Source of the DNA: Aquanectria penicillioides
Taxonomy: Eukaryota; Ascomycota; Sordariomycetes; Hypocreales; Nectriaceae
Length of the DNA stretch: 64,000 bases
NCBI GenBank assembly: GCA_003415625.1
Contig: PYIU01000001.1
Coordinates: 2,976,746-3,040,745, forward strand
Direction: 5' to 3'
Below are positions 20,640 to 31,155 of this stretch, piece after piece (positions within the stretch are counted from its first letter, which is position 1; each line of letters starts with the position of its first letter). A program made the position numbers and the translations under genes. A model generated the notes under the pieces. The model saw nothing but the letters and a program-made list of their open reading frames with translations. It was not told where the DNA came from and ran no database searches.

Positions 20640-23600
20640 TTACAGAGTAACTGCCGAGCTAAGAGTGAGTGTAACAGGCGTACCGGTAAGCGTGACCCAC
20701 TGGATAGGCGGCTCAGAGCCAACTACATCAGAAGTAACCGAGCCTCCTACAGCAGCGGCAGAGCCAGATGGGATGGTGATTGGGATAGGGACGGCGCATG
20801 TGTTTCCGTTTGAAGTAACAGTAACAGCCTTGATGGTCTTGCCATCGTCAGAATATGTGTAGGACATCTTGGGGTTGCAGGTATCCAGAGTCTTGCGGTC
20901 AAGAAAGTACTGGGCAATATCATCGTGCTTCAGAGACCGAATGGGCCAGTCAGTCAGGCGCATCATCTCTTGAACCATGGTCTCTGTCCAAGACATAACC
21001 AAGGACATTTTGCCAACCTGGAGGCCGATGACGATAGCATCCACAGTAGTCTGATGCATGTTGGCCTGATGGAACATATAAGGATCCGTCATAAGAGAGA
21101 GCAGGTTACGGACGGTTGACGCCCTAGAGTTAGAGAGAAGGTTAAAGTAGTCCCCACTACCTGCAGATGTGGCAATCCACTCCTTAAGGGTACACTCCAT
21201 AGTAGCACAGTTAAAATAGATAGCAGTGGAGAATCGAGGCACAATGGTCAGTCCATCATAGCCGTTGGCTGCAACAGTGCTCGTTAAGGGCCAATAAGGG
21301 TTGTCACTGTTTCGAAGGACAGAACGTGTGTTATCGCCAACGACATAGTAAATGCCGTTGTCCATCCAGGCCTTGATAACATCACCGTTATGCATACCGG
21401 TAATGGCGGGTGGGATCAGACCGTGGGCGAGAATCGTGTAGACTTGTCAATGCCAGTCTGCGCCATCCACGCCTGATTGAATTTAATCTCACGAGATGCA
21501 TCATGGTAAGTGGCATTGTTCAGGCTCAAATGTGTAAAAGTATGAGAGACGTGGGCAAATTGATTGCGGTTGTTGGCAGCCATAAACCAGGAGGCAAAAT
21601 CGTCCAACTGGGCGCAAGACGATGACCAGGAGTAGGTTTCATATCCATCAGGCCAAATGTCGACACCAGTTCCAAGGACCTTTTGAAATTCGAGGGCTGT
21701 GGAGTTGGGAGAGTTATAGTAAATGGCATTTTGGGGAGTGCAGAGGCTGTTCTTGTCCGCCAGGGTGGATGAGATAAAATCGCCATTACCATTGTGACCA
21801 AGCTCAAGCCAAAAGTCCGATCCCGAAGGCAGACGAGCATTGAGATTGTTTTGCCACGTTACGTGGGCCTCAAGGTCCGCAATTTTGATCTTGAAGTCTG
21901 TGGCACTGATGGGGTAGTACAGCTCAGTTGCAATCTGCACATCATCGATCTGGCAGCTAAGATGAATCTTGCGCTTGCCAAGGAAGACGCCACGAGTCAT
22001 CCAGTGGATATGAGCATGCTGGAGGAAGCTTGAAGTCAAAGACCAAGATGGCGCCCAACCGATAAACCAGACAAACTGCTCACGGCCGTTGAAATCGTTA
22101 ATTACGCCAGCAACAGTCTCGCTAGAGAAGCCATCCGCGATTCCGAATTTTGCCACTTGCTTGGTTGTGCTCGAGTCAGTGATTGTAGCGGGCACGTGCC
22201 ACAGACCAGCAGTGGAAAGTTCCGCGTTGCTAAGATGAAGTTAGCTCGAAATCACAACTGGATCAGAGGTTGAAAACATACGCTTTAATCTTCGCGGTGG
22301 GGAAGTCGCTGACGTCTGTGAAGCTTATATTCTGGTCCGTAGTGCCTCCACAGCATCCGCCACCGGAAGTCGTGGTAGTGCCAAAGTTGGGGCCAGGGTA
22401 CTCGTTGATTCGGACCATACGCACATTGAAGTTGGTCTGGTAAACGTAGAGAGCAGACCACTGGTCGTCCGTAATGGCACTAGCCCAGCCCGTCGAATAC
22501 AAGTAGGCAACGGAGTCCATGACAATAATTCCGCCATAGTTGCCATGAGTAGTAGACGAGTTCAGAGGAGGCAAGGTGGTACCAGCTTGGGGGATAATAA
22601 GAGTCTCGTAGGGGATGCCATAACCGAGGAGACCCAGGCTTCCAGCTGCAGCGGAGCTGCTGTCTGCAGCAATAACGAGAATGGTGCTGTCAACTGTGCC
22701 ACTAGCGAAAATAGTGCTGCTCGTCAAGCTAGCAGTTGAGGTAGATGAAGAGTTGGACCAGATAGTGGACGGGGAAGCGGGTGTAGTGAAACCAGTCGAG
22801 ACAGGAGTGGTGGAGTTGGAGGAGGGCGTGACACGAGCCGACGAAGTCGAAGCAGGAGTGGTGGTGAGACCCATTGCAATGAGCAAAGTATTAACCGAGG
22901 GAGTTGGGATGGTCAAGGCGAGTGTTTTCGAGTTGGAAGACGTCGTACTGCTCAGTTTTGAAGAGCTCGTGGTAGACGAAACAGTACTACTCGATTTAGC
23001 GGTCGAGGCACTCGAACTGGTGCTGGTACCGGTCACCTTCGACGAGCTGGTAGTGCTAGTACTGGTCGGCTTCAAAGACGTGGTGCTAATGCTGGTGCTC
23101 TTGGCCGTGCTACTGCTGGTCGTGGTGGTGGCAATGACAGTCTTGGCAACAGCCACAGAGTCGATGTAGACTTCAGCGGTCCCGGTTGAGCACGACACAG
23201 CTAGTTTAAGTGTCCCAGTGGTAGCCTTTGCAATAAATGTCCCATTCCAATTGGTCCAACTATCGCTGATGAGCAAGGTCACGGGGAAATGGGTAGTGTT
23301 TCCAAAATTCACAGTGTCGAGGTAGGCCTGTATCCGGCACGTATTGGCCTTGGGGCTGTAGAGCACATAGTAGGAAAACGAGGCAGTGTAGTTGGCAGCG
23401 ATTGTCAAGTTCTTGACAGACGTGCTGATACTGCTACTTGTAAACGTCTGTCGCTCGAACAGAGATCTTTCCGCGGCCACAGCCTTCAACTCGACGGCAC
23501 CACTGGATGTGTGGCAAGCCCCCAAGTAGCTGACATCGGAAACATGTTCAACGGAGCCAGTGGTTTCAAAGCCATCGAGGCCATTTGAAAAGTCACCGTT

Positions 23601-23717
23601 GGCAACCTTGTTGGTGACAGTGGCGCTCGGGGAGGAGCTGGTTGATGTGCAAACTGAGGCAGCGTCGCCGAGGCTAAGAAGGCCGAGGGCGGCGAGTGCC
23701 AGGGTGAAATAACGCAT
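20640..23717 (-). CDS. agd3: Galactosaminogalactan deacetylase Agd3 (CE18), frameshifted as assembled
   Basis: Secreted enzyme that partly deacetylates the GalNAc of galactosaminogalactan (GAG), making it cationic and adhesive. Exons: 23717-22282 and 22229-20640 (52-bp intron); about 1008 aa if the frameshift at 21425-21427 is ignored. Signal peptide at 1-19. Residues about 35-190 form a jelly-roll-like Cys/Asn-rich module (NGDFSNGLDGF start), followed by a long Ser/Thr-rich linker to about 330, which should be heavily O-glycosylated. The Agd3 core follows, with the characteristic SCQIDDVQIATELYYP segment and HVSHTFTH, which supply the metal-binding Asp and His residues. The characterised Aspergillus fumigatus enzyme is, from memory, about 800 residues, so the N-terminal module may be extra. 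It diverges from ega3 across 1.3 kb and lies in the GAG cluster. Confidence 0.85.
21425..21427 (-). other. Apparent 1-nt deletion in agd3
   Basis: On the coding strand the frame runs to ...KSTRFSP and then hits a TGA at 21416-21418. The next frame resumes immediately with GLIPPAITGMHNGD, a conserved Agd3 segment, and is open to the stop at 20640. One C appears lost from a CCCC run. No splice signals flank the point. It would truncate the protein before the last quarter. Confidence 0.75.
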
Positions 23718-25031
23718 TGCTAAGCAAGGTGTCCAAGACGGAAGAGAGTAATGAATCCCCGCCGTGGAAAGGAGGACAAGAGAAGGTGGTGACGACTCGT
23801 ATAGAGTCCAAGGGCTTTTCAGAAGCGGTTCGAGTGAATGAACGAACGGCGCGTATCGTATCGTCGTACCGACGAAAAAGAAGGAATGTCGCAAGGGCAA
23901 CCACAATGGTTGACTCCTTAACAATGGACAAGGTAGAGAAAGAATGGAAAGAATGGTGATGGAGATGGTAACTGACACTGGCAGGGATTGGGGATAATTA
24001 TAGACTGATATTGAACAGGTACAAATCATGATACATCCAAAAGCATCAAGCCAACAAACAATAGGCACCCCTGTAGAACCAGAAAAACAGCCCGTACGGA
24101 TTGTCCGGTAGGTGGGTTGGAGCGAACCACCATCAAGGACAATGGCGCACTGGCAAGCTAAAGCCGAGAAAAGAGTACCAAACAGGAGACACCGGTAGCG
24201 TCCAGGGCCGCTCGTTACTCTATGCGTCTGCTCAGAGCTCAATGGAAGTCAAAAAAATCGAAGAATACGAGGCCCAGGAACGTAGCCGAGACGCCCAGAT
24301 CGGTCCATCAACCAAGGTAGGCCCCGGCCACGCCCGGCAGGTTCCTCTGGCAGGGCCGGCGCCAGATACTAGAGGCCAATAGCTCTGAAGCCATCTCGTC
24401 CCTGGCCACCACTCTGGTGTGTGGCCGTCGGGATGGCGGGGTCCTAGTGGGCGTCACAAAGCGCCAATTCTAAAAATCCACGTGCACAGTGTGCTCCACG
24501 GAGCTCCTTATCCGGAGCAGTCAGATTGATCGTGGGGAGTGGGCCAGTGGGCTTGTTTCCCGATCCGTATGCTGCGTCCCTGTAGTGCCGATGGAGCGTG
24601 ACGGAGAGTGACGCAACGGGCTTTGCCATGGTGTCCAGCACTGGTCCAGTGTCAAGCTAGAGCTCCGAGCTCTTCTTGGCAGTTTGTTGATCTTGGGAGG
24701 AATGGAATGCCAGAAGCGGGACTTTAACACTACCGTCCAAGCATGGTGGCATCGTTGCAGAACCCCGTCGCGTAGTCCACCATCAATAGAAGGGAAGGCT
24801 GGCCGAGATGGAGTCATGCAGCGACACCCGTGAAGCTCGCATGTCCCTCAACGGGATGATATAGATTCGACAAATTTCATTTTAGAGAACGACTACCGCT
24901 CTTGGCAACATCACTATCATCACCTCCGCCGCAAGCACAGCTGAAGCGTGCAAAAGGCCTTGAACTTTGAGGCCGTCGCCACCTGCTCTAATTTTATTGC
25001 CCTTAGCTGTTGCGCAGGCCTTTTTTTCGCC
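23718..25031. promoter_or_regulatory. Divergent promoter of agd3 and ega3
   Basis: 1.3 kb between the two start codons, with no supported ORF. Purine-rich blocks lie near 23720-23960 on the + strand. The arrangement suggests shared control. No specific regulator site (such as MedA or StuA sites, known to act on GAG genes in Aspergillus) can be claimed by eye. Confidence 0.4.
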
Positions 25032-26140
25032 ATGGGTGCCTACACATTTGGTCTAGAGTTCCCCAAGGATCGTCGACAATCCTCAGAAACGTCCGGCTCG
25101 GAAAATGAAGTCCTCGGAATAAGGTCAGCCAAGAGGTCATGGCCACTATGGAAGGTATTCGCAGTCATCGGCCTGTGGGCTATTGTCTCTGTTCCACTGG
25201 GGGTGGGCCTGGGAGCTGGCTTCATTCGCAAGCACGACAAAACTCTCTCCATGTCAGGCAAGCCAATTAACAGCGCGGACATCTGGCAGCCAAAAGCTGG
25301 CGACACTTGGCAGATTGTTCTGTCAAAGGCCATCAAGGTCAACTCCTCAGCCGTCTCCCCCGATGTCGCGGTGTGGGATTTGGATCTTTACGACAACGAT
25401 GTAGCAACCTTCCAGACGTTGCAAAAGGCTGGCAAGAAGGTCATCTGCTATTTTAGCGCAGGTACATGGGAGAACTGGAGAGATGACAAGATTGATTTCC
25501 AATCTTCTGACCTGGGCAACGTCCTGGACGATTGGCCAGATGAGCGCTGGCTTGATGTCCGCAGCTCTAATGTGCGCAACATCATGGCGAAGCGAATCGC
25601 ATACGCCGCCCAGAAGGGGTGCAATGCAATCGACCCTGACAATGTTGATGGTTACGTAAGTGCCACCATATCAAATCCATTCCAACTGGTTTTCTTGGTT
25701 CAAGCTGACTAGTCCCAACTTTTAAGGGAAGCAAAAATGGCCTCAACTTGACCAAGGCCGACGCCATTGATTACGTCAAATTCTTATCCAAAACAGCAGT
25801 TTCTTACAATATGGTCATTGGTCTCAAGAATGCCGCGGAAATCATATCCAGTGTCCTAGACTCTGTTCATTTCTCTGTCAATGAGCAGTGCGTTCAATAC
25901 TCGGAGTGTAAGAGCTTCGAGCCGTTCATCAGAGCTGGCAAGCCAGTCTTCCACATTGAGTACCCTCGCGGGACACCAAACGAGATTGCATCAACTTCTG
26001 TGACAAAAATATGCTCCACCTCTGGCGCTGCTGCAGGCAGGGATGGCTTCAGCACCGTCATCAAGAAGATGAATCTCGATGGTTGGGTTCAGTTCTGTGG
26101 ACAAACGCAGATTTATACAACGGAATTACGGAAGGACTAA
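25032..26140 (+). CDS. ega3: Endo-alpha-1,4-galactosaminidase Ega3 (GH114), membrane-anchored
   Basis: Glycoside hydrolase cutting deacetylated GalN-rich stretches of GAG at the cell surface. Exons 25032-25655 and 25727-26140 (71-bp intron, phase 0), 345 aa. A short cytosolic N-terminus precedes one membrane span at about 41-63 (VFAVIGLWAIVSVPLGVGLGAGFI), making it a type II membrane protein. The GH114 domain runs from about residue 80. Typical segments: ICYFSAGTWENWR, IDPDNVDGY with the likely catalytic Asp (split by the intron), and FHIEYPRG with the likely catalytic Glu. The start is the ATG at 25032; the open frame extends upstream only through non-ATG codons. It diverges from agd3 and converges on sph3, as expected for the GAG cluster. 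Confidence 0.87.
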
Positions 26141-26553
26141 GGAATATGTTGGTAGATCAACAGATGCATGTATGGCAAACGAGAGTATTCTACACAACCA
26201 CGATAGATATATGTTTTTTTTTCTATCGGTTGGCTAAATTAATCAATTAATAGTTCGATTTTTCCAATACAAAATTGCCTGTCTCATCACACATCATCCT
26301 TGTGAATACTCTCGTGGAGTGGTGGGGACGCGTCGCTAAAGTCAAAATTGTGTGAGACAGGGAAGTTGGTAGGCTGTGAGAGGGCCTTGGGTATATAATC
26401 ATCTTGAGTACAAGCCTTGGTAAAGGTCTACACCATCAGATAATTTTGCGCTTCGAACCGCTGCAAGAATAAGAATAATAATTATTATTGTTCTTATATT
26501 ATTATTTTGTACCCATTTGGCTGCTGTCACCCCTCCTCTCCCTAAAAACTAGC
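26141..26553. terminator. Shared 3' region between convergent ega3 and sph3
   Basis: 413 bp between two converging stop codons. It contains T-rich and A/T-rich runs (26210-26250 and 26470-26515, including a taagaataataattattattgttctta imperfect palindrome) that could serve as polyadenylation signals for both genes. Confidence 0.4.
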
Positions 26554-27351
26554 TCATTCTCGCCCTCCGTCCGAGCTCACCTCCTTGCTAAGTTCTTGAG
26601 TAACGTCTATCCACATTATAGGCCATTTAGTATAACCTCCACCCAGCTCTTCGGTCAAATGAAGAGCCCCAAATCCAAGCTCTTGAATATTTCGAATCGT
26701 GGTCGTAATAAGGTCAATATCGCTTGGCAACGAATGTATAATAACAACTGCCTTGGGCCTGATGTCAGACTTCAGCCTCGTCAAGTTGTTCTGGGTGTCC
26801 CGGGTCCTCCATTGTTGTCCAGATTGTTCAAAGACAACGACCCAATCAGCAGAGTCGAAAAATACCGGGTTCACTACAACTCCGGGATTGTAGGTGACCT
26901 CTGCTGAACGACCCAGAGACCGTTGCCACTGTGATCTTGTGTGGTTGGCAAGATCTTCCAGATAGCCGACCAGCCCAGGGTCAGACGGCGTCTCGTCAAT
27001 AAAGATGCCGTCAACCCGGAACTTGCTATTCCAGCCACAATAAATGTCAATTTCAGCTTTCATTGTGTCAAGTGGACGTGTGCCATATGTGCAGTAAACG
27101 TAACCAACTGGTCTAACATTTGGGATGGAGCTCATAATGTGTAGAGATGTCATGTAGCTCGCGTCTGGGAGCGCCCCAGGACCAGGCCCATTACAGGGGT
27201 TGATAATTGCCACAAATAGAACATGGGGAAGTTGACGAGCCACTGTGAAAAGAGGATCCCATGCAGCTTCGAGGGGGTAAATGTAGAGAGGGATGAAAAC
27301 AACGGGGTGCTGACAGAGCACCTTGGCTGGGCGAGATTGATTCGCTCCCAT
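26554..27351 (-). CDS. sph3: GAG hydrolase Sph3 (GH135, spherulin-4 family)
   Basis: Glycoside hydrolase of the spherulin-4 family that cleaves GalNAc-containing GAG and is needed for GAG synthesis in Aspergillus. Single exon, 265 aa. Core segments: FIPLYIYP near the start, VGYVYCTYGTRP in the middle, and VDGIFIDETP with the acidic residues expected at the active site. The Aspergillus protein has an N-terminal membrane segment, from memory. Here the frame starts MGANQSRPAK and goes straight into the first beta strand, with no signal peptide or membrane span, and no upstream exon supplying one was found. The N-terminus MGxxxS fits an N-myristoylation signal, but that may be chance. The true start may lie in an unrecognised upstream exon or may have been lost. 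Confidence 0.83.
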   Translation of the reverse strand: MGANQSRPAKVLCQHPVVFIPLYIYPLEAAWDPLFTVARQLPHVLFVAIINPCNGPGPGALPDASYMTSLHIMSSIPNVRPVGYVYCTYGTRPLDTMKAEIDIYCGWNSKFRVDGIFIDETPSDPGLVGYLEDLANHTRSQWQRSLGRSAEVTYNPGVVVNPVFFDSADWVVVFEQSGQQWRTRDTQNNLTRLKSDIRPKAVVIIHSLPSDIDLITTTIRNIQELGFGALHLTEELGGGYTKWPIMWIDVTQELSKEVSSDGGRE

Positions 27352-27789
27352 GCTTGTACTCTAAATAGCCAAATTCAAAGTGTCGATTCGAAAAATTCGA
27401 GTGTGCGGTAGCACATCGACAATCTCGTAGGGTCACGCAAAGGTTTCGCATATTTAATCTTGGTTTGACGCGTAGAGGATCAAATGAAAAGGCCCGGAAT
27501 GTTGGTCCGGCGCTAGGATTGAGAGACAATGTTGCATCTCAGATTGATTCAGATAGTTATCACCAGTGAGCTGATGGAGTAGCACGATTTGTCTGACTTA
27601 AGGGAGGATATCAGCCTCATCGGACTGCCCTTCAAAAACGGATGTGGATAGGAGGTTGGTAGTAATCTTAAGCTTTGTAACTCATTCCAGCTTGTGATCT
27701 GGAATGTCGTCATTATTAGCGGAGAATGATGGGGCCGTTATCAGCAGAGAGCGACAAAGGTCATCCAATCAGGATGACTCTGACTACTG

Positions 27790-27852
27790 TGTTGGTGGAT
27801 GGGGACACTGGCCAAAACACACACCCCACCCAGAAGGGTATAGGGTAAGCAG
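27790..27852 (-). repeat. Dispersed repeat D, compact copy
   Basis: On the minus strand it reads the CTGCTTACCCTATACCCTT and GGGTGGGGTGTGTGTTTTGG blocks next to each other. At 49126-49411 the same two blocks are separated by 212 bp. Confidence 0.6.
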
Positions 27853-28359
27853 GTTCGGTCGAAGACCGAACAGCCTTCCCAAGCAGCTGCGAACAACTTG
27901 GAAGAGTGTTAAAGCATCTGATCGAATGCTTTGGAGTGTCCCTCAAAGAAAAGAAAGAAAGAAAATAGGGCAGAAAGTCATAAATAAAGTAATGTCATGA
28001 GGGGCTGCACCGGGACTTCAATAGGGTCCAAATGCAAGGAATTCAGAATTTCAAAAATAAAAATTGGTTGGAGAAAACTGCCTGTTCATTTCCTATGTCT
28101 CTGAGGTCCCTTTTATCTTCCTGACCAACCTGATGACAGATTGATCCACATTACCCTAGACCCCAACTCACTACCTCAAGCATATGCGCATGTTTCCACC
28201 ATGCCTCACACCTCTGTATGTCCCCCCCACAGCAGCCCTGGATATGCTTCTAGAACTTAGATTGTTGTTCCATGGAAGTCTCATATTACATCCCTAGGCC
28301 TGGGAGCCTTGTCGACGCTATAGCCGAGGCCCAACCTGGCCGGCCGCAATAGGTACTAG

Positions 28360-28505
28360 AAGGAACGGAATGTTGACACCTAAGTCCGGTTCCACACCGA
28401 TGATCCACCAAGGGACACCCCCTTTTTCCCCTTTCTAGCTTAGACAACATAATCAGGACTAGTTACGATGACTGTGGCGTGACTCTATCACCAAGAATAG
28501 GTTAC
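28360..28505 (+). repeat. Dispersed repeat E, copy 1
   Basis: Shares AAGTCCGGTTCCACACC, GATCCACCAAGGGACACCCC and CTAGCTTAGACAACATAATC with 42225-42415, with about 35 bp missing in the middle. Ends not defined. Confidence 0.6.
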
Positions 28506-28823
28506 GTCCCCACAAATCCATGAGCAGAACCCGGTCTCAGGAATTCACCACAATTAAAGTTAGACATAATCTCGAACGACCCCAGATCTAGTTCTTCTTT
28601 TCAAACCTACGAAGGCAATCATGAGATAAGAGAGGAGAGAATTACGAATGAAAAAGACCTATTTTATGAAAAGCAACAGGCGATCCTGATTGGATTTTTC
28701 GAGTTTGCATTGCTGCTTTATCTCGCCTCTAACCGGGATCTTGATTGGTTAGGCTGTTGAAAGCACGACATACTGAGTGATACGAACGGCAAACCCTCCG
28801 CCTCTTGAAACGGGCAATCTCCA

Positions 28824-29027
28824 TCTTATCGAACAGCAAACATTGGACTGCTTCTGGCGATGCTAGGCGAAGGATTTCCGGGGGTTAAACATGTACGATA
28901 GCCTGCCATAGTTTACTTCTGCTCTTCTAGTTCATCATCACAAAATTGATCAGTTAGCTCACATAGAGTAGTTTAAGTCATATTTGCTTGGTCGCCCCTC
29001 TTGATGCCCTATGCTTGGAGTTTTCTA
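28824..29027 (-). repeat. Family C solo-LTR-like repeat, inverted partial copy
   Basis: Matches the family C consensus on the minus strand, more diverged than the complete copies. It lies head to head with the copy at 29035-29306, forming a large inverted repeat. Confidence 0.65.
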
Positions 29028-29034
29028 CTTAGGC

Positions 29035-29306
29035 TGTAGAAAGCTCAAGGCATAGAGCATTGAATAAGTGACCAAGCAAAAATGACTTCAATTACTCTAT
29101 GCGAGTTAACTGATCTATCCTGTGATGGAGAGCAAGAACTAAAACAATAGACTATGGGAACCTATCGTACATCTTTTGAACCAGCCAATCCTTCGCTTAG
29201 CATTTCCATGAGCAGCATAAATTTTGCTACTCGCTAGATCTCGCCTGTTGATTCCAATAGGCGCGATGTTTGCGGTTTGCGTCGCTCAAAATCATGTGGT
29301 CCAACA
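29035..29306 (+). repeat. Family C solo-LTR-like repeat, complete copy (272 bp)
   Basis: Starts TGTAGAAAGC and ends GGTCCAACA. The 5-bp target duplication TAGGC is at 29030-29034 and 29307-29311. About 90% similar to 60579-60851. TG...CA ends and the 5-bp duplication fit a solo LTR. Confidence 0.75.
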
Positions 29307-29311
29307 TAGGC

Positions 29312-29829
29312 TGGGCCCTACCCTACATCCCACTTTTTTATGACAATTTCGACAGCAGGTGATTGGTAGCTAAACATATTTTCAATTGATACTTGCACTC
29401 TCTTTTTCATGGCACATTTAAGAGAAGTGTAGTCTATTTTCACTAACTCAGAATTGAGTGTTTGCCATGAAGCTCTCTCGACTAGTGGGAAAACCTAATA
29501 GGGATTCACAAATTATGCATTTGACCAAGCAAGCACATCCAACTATTGAAGAATATTATAGATGCATTCTTTCGCAGTGGTACACAATGGTATGATCTGA
29601 CGATTTAAATTGATATACTCAAACACCCACTCGTTTTTTTTCTGTCGCCCTTTGGCTCGTTTTTTCTTGCCAGTCCATGTGCCAAAATCTGTTCGCATAA
29701 CCGCCTGAAGTTAAACGCCAGCAATCAAGGGAGATAGCGCCGTCCATCAATCACATTCTTGGAGTCGACCCCGTTTTCTGTACCTCGCACTAGGCTTGAT
29801 TTTCACAGTCTGTTCTCGTCGTGTCTCCC
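29312..29829. other. Intergenic 3' flank of uge3
   Basis: AT-rich, no gene recognised. Probably holds the uge3 3' UTR. Confidence 0.35.
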
Positions 29830-31155
29830 TCAAAGCTGCAAGCTCGCCTCTGAAGACGGAATCTTGGAGACAAAATTCCATAGGTCGGTCGCACACTGAT
29901 TGATGCTCTCGGTTGCGGTCCAGCCGAGCTCCTTAACGGCGCGCTCATTGGCTGCGACGCAAATACCCACATCGCCCTCCCTTCTGGCAGTCATGTTGAC
30001 AGGGATGGTTTGCTTGGAAGCTGCCTGTAGACTGTCCACTGCCTCCCTGACGGTGGTGCCATTTCCAGTGCCCAGGTTGAAGGTACGGAATGGCTCGTCG
30101 ATAGGCGCGCCAAGGGCGGCAATATGTCCTCTAGCCAGGTCAGAGACGTGGATGAAGTCGCGGATTGCAGTGCCGTCTCGCGTATCCCAGTCGGACCCGA
30201 AGATGTCCAGTTGCTGACGTTGCCCAGTCAAAACTTGGGTGATTACAGGGAATAGGTTTGTGGGCACGCCCTTGGGGTCCTCGCCGAGCAGGCCGGATGA
30301 GTCGCATCCGATTGGGTTAAAGTATCGCAGAGCCACGATACGCCAGGCTGGATCGGAATAGGCAATGTCGGCAAGGATAGCCTCGCAGAAATACTTGGAT
30401 CGAGCATATGGACTCAGCAACCCTGTAACCTGGGGCATTCTCACTTGCTTCTGGCCATTCTTGTCTGTGTAATTTGTAGGGTGATGGACGAGATCTTCCT
30501 CCTTTAAAGGGTGTCCCTTATCGGCCTTTGTTCCGTATACAGTGGCTGAGGACGAGAAGACAAAGTTTCGGATGTTGTGCTTCCCAAGGAGATCAACCAA
30601 GTCAACCAGACCGCACACATTATTGCGATAATACTGGATGGGTCTCTCGATGGAGTCGGAAACAGATTTGTAGGCAGCAAAGTGAATGACGCCAGCAATT
30701 CGAGATTGTCGCCCCAACCCAGGTGAGCCTCCAGGAGAGGACGGAGTGGTGTCAACGAGGTCCGAGTAGGATTCGAGCAGGAAGCGCATCGACTTGCTGC
30801 GGTAGTCAACCTTGTGAAAGTGCAAGAGCGGCATGTTGCCGCGACTGTATTCTTCGGCGAGCTTCCTCACACGAGTAAAGACGCCGTGGAAGCTGTTGCT
30901 GAGATCGTCGACTATGATCACATTGTACCCGGTCTTGAGGAGCTCCAGCGAGGTGTGAGATCCAATGTAGCCCAGGCCACCAATGACGAGAATGAACCGG
31001 TCCCTGGAGGCCGTGGACCGCACATTGGAAGCATAGCCGTTGTCAAAATCTGCATCATGGGTGGTTGCAGCAGAGGAACCGGAGACGGAAGCAGAAGAAG
31101 AAGAAGACGAGTGAGATGAGTGGTGCTCCTCCTCCTGGGCGTCAGTGGTGTACAT
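29830..31155 (-). CDS. uge3: UDP-glucose/UDP-GlcNAc 4-epimerase Uge3
   Basis: Cytosolic NAD-dependent epimerase supplying UDP-galactose and UDP-GalNAc for GAG. Single exon, 441 aa from the ATG at 31155; the open frame extends nine codons upstream but starts with GTG. Residues 1-50 are a Ser/His-rich low-complexity extension not found in GalE enzymes. The Rossmann motif is GGLGYIGSH. The catalytic pair appears as SSSATVYG (Ser/Thr) and SPYARSKYFCE (YxxxK). Conserved IHFAAYKSVSDS, RYFNPIGC and RDFIHVSDLA segments follow. Position beside gtb3 within the GAG set argues for Uge3 rather than the housekeeping galactose-pathway epimerase. It is divergent from gtb3 across 1.9 kb. Confidence 0.9.
   Translation of the reverse strand: MYTTDAQEEEHHSSHSSSSSSASVSGSSAATTHDADFDNGYASNVRSTASRDRFILVIGGLGYIGSHTSLELLKTGYNVIIVDDLSNSFHGVFTRVRKLAEEYSRGNMPLLHFHKVDYRSKSMRFLLESYSDLVDTTPSSPGGSPGLGRQSRIAGVIHFAAYKSVSDSIERPIQYYRNNVCGLVDLVDLLGKHNIRNFVFSSSATVYGTKADKGHPLKEEDLVHHPTNYTDKNGQKQVRMPQVTGLLSPYARSKYFCEAILADIAYSDPAWRIVALRYFNPIGCDSSGLLGEDPKGVPTNLFPVITQVLTGQRQQLDIFGSDWDTRDGTAIRDFIHVSDLARGHIAALGAPIDEPFRTFNLGTGNGTTVREAVDSLQAASKQTIPVNMTARREGDVGICVAANERAVKELGWTATESINQCATDLWNFVSKIPSSEASLQL

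Larger units (their letters stand above)
27352..28823. other. Repeat-bearing gap between sph3 and uge3, left part
   Basis: No gene supported. Contains repeat D copy 1 (27790-27852) and repeat E copy 1 (28360-28505). The rest is unassigned, with weak similarity to nothing I recognise. The open frame at 27704-28000 overlaps repeat D and is not called. Confidence 0.4.

Noticed and set aside
22681..23169. 162-aa + strand frame opposite agd3
   Set aside because: Val/Glu-rich complement of the Ser/Thr linker of agd3; an artefact of codon composition.
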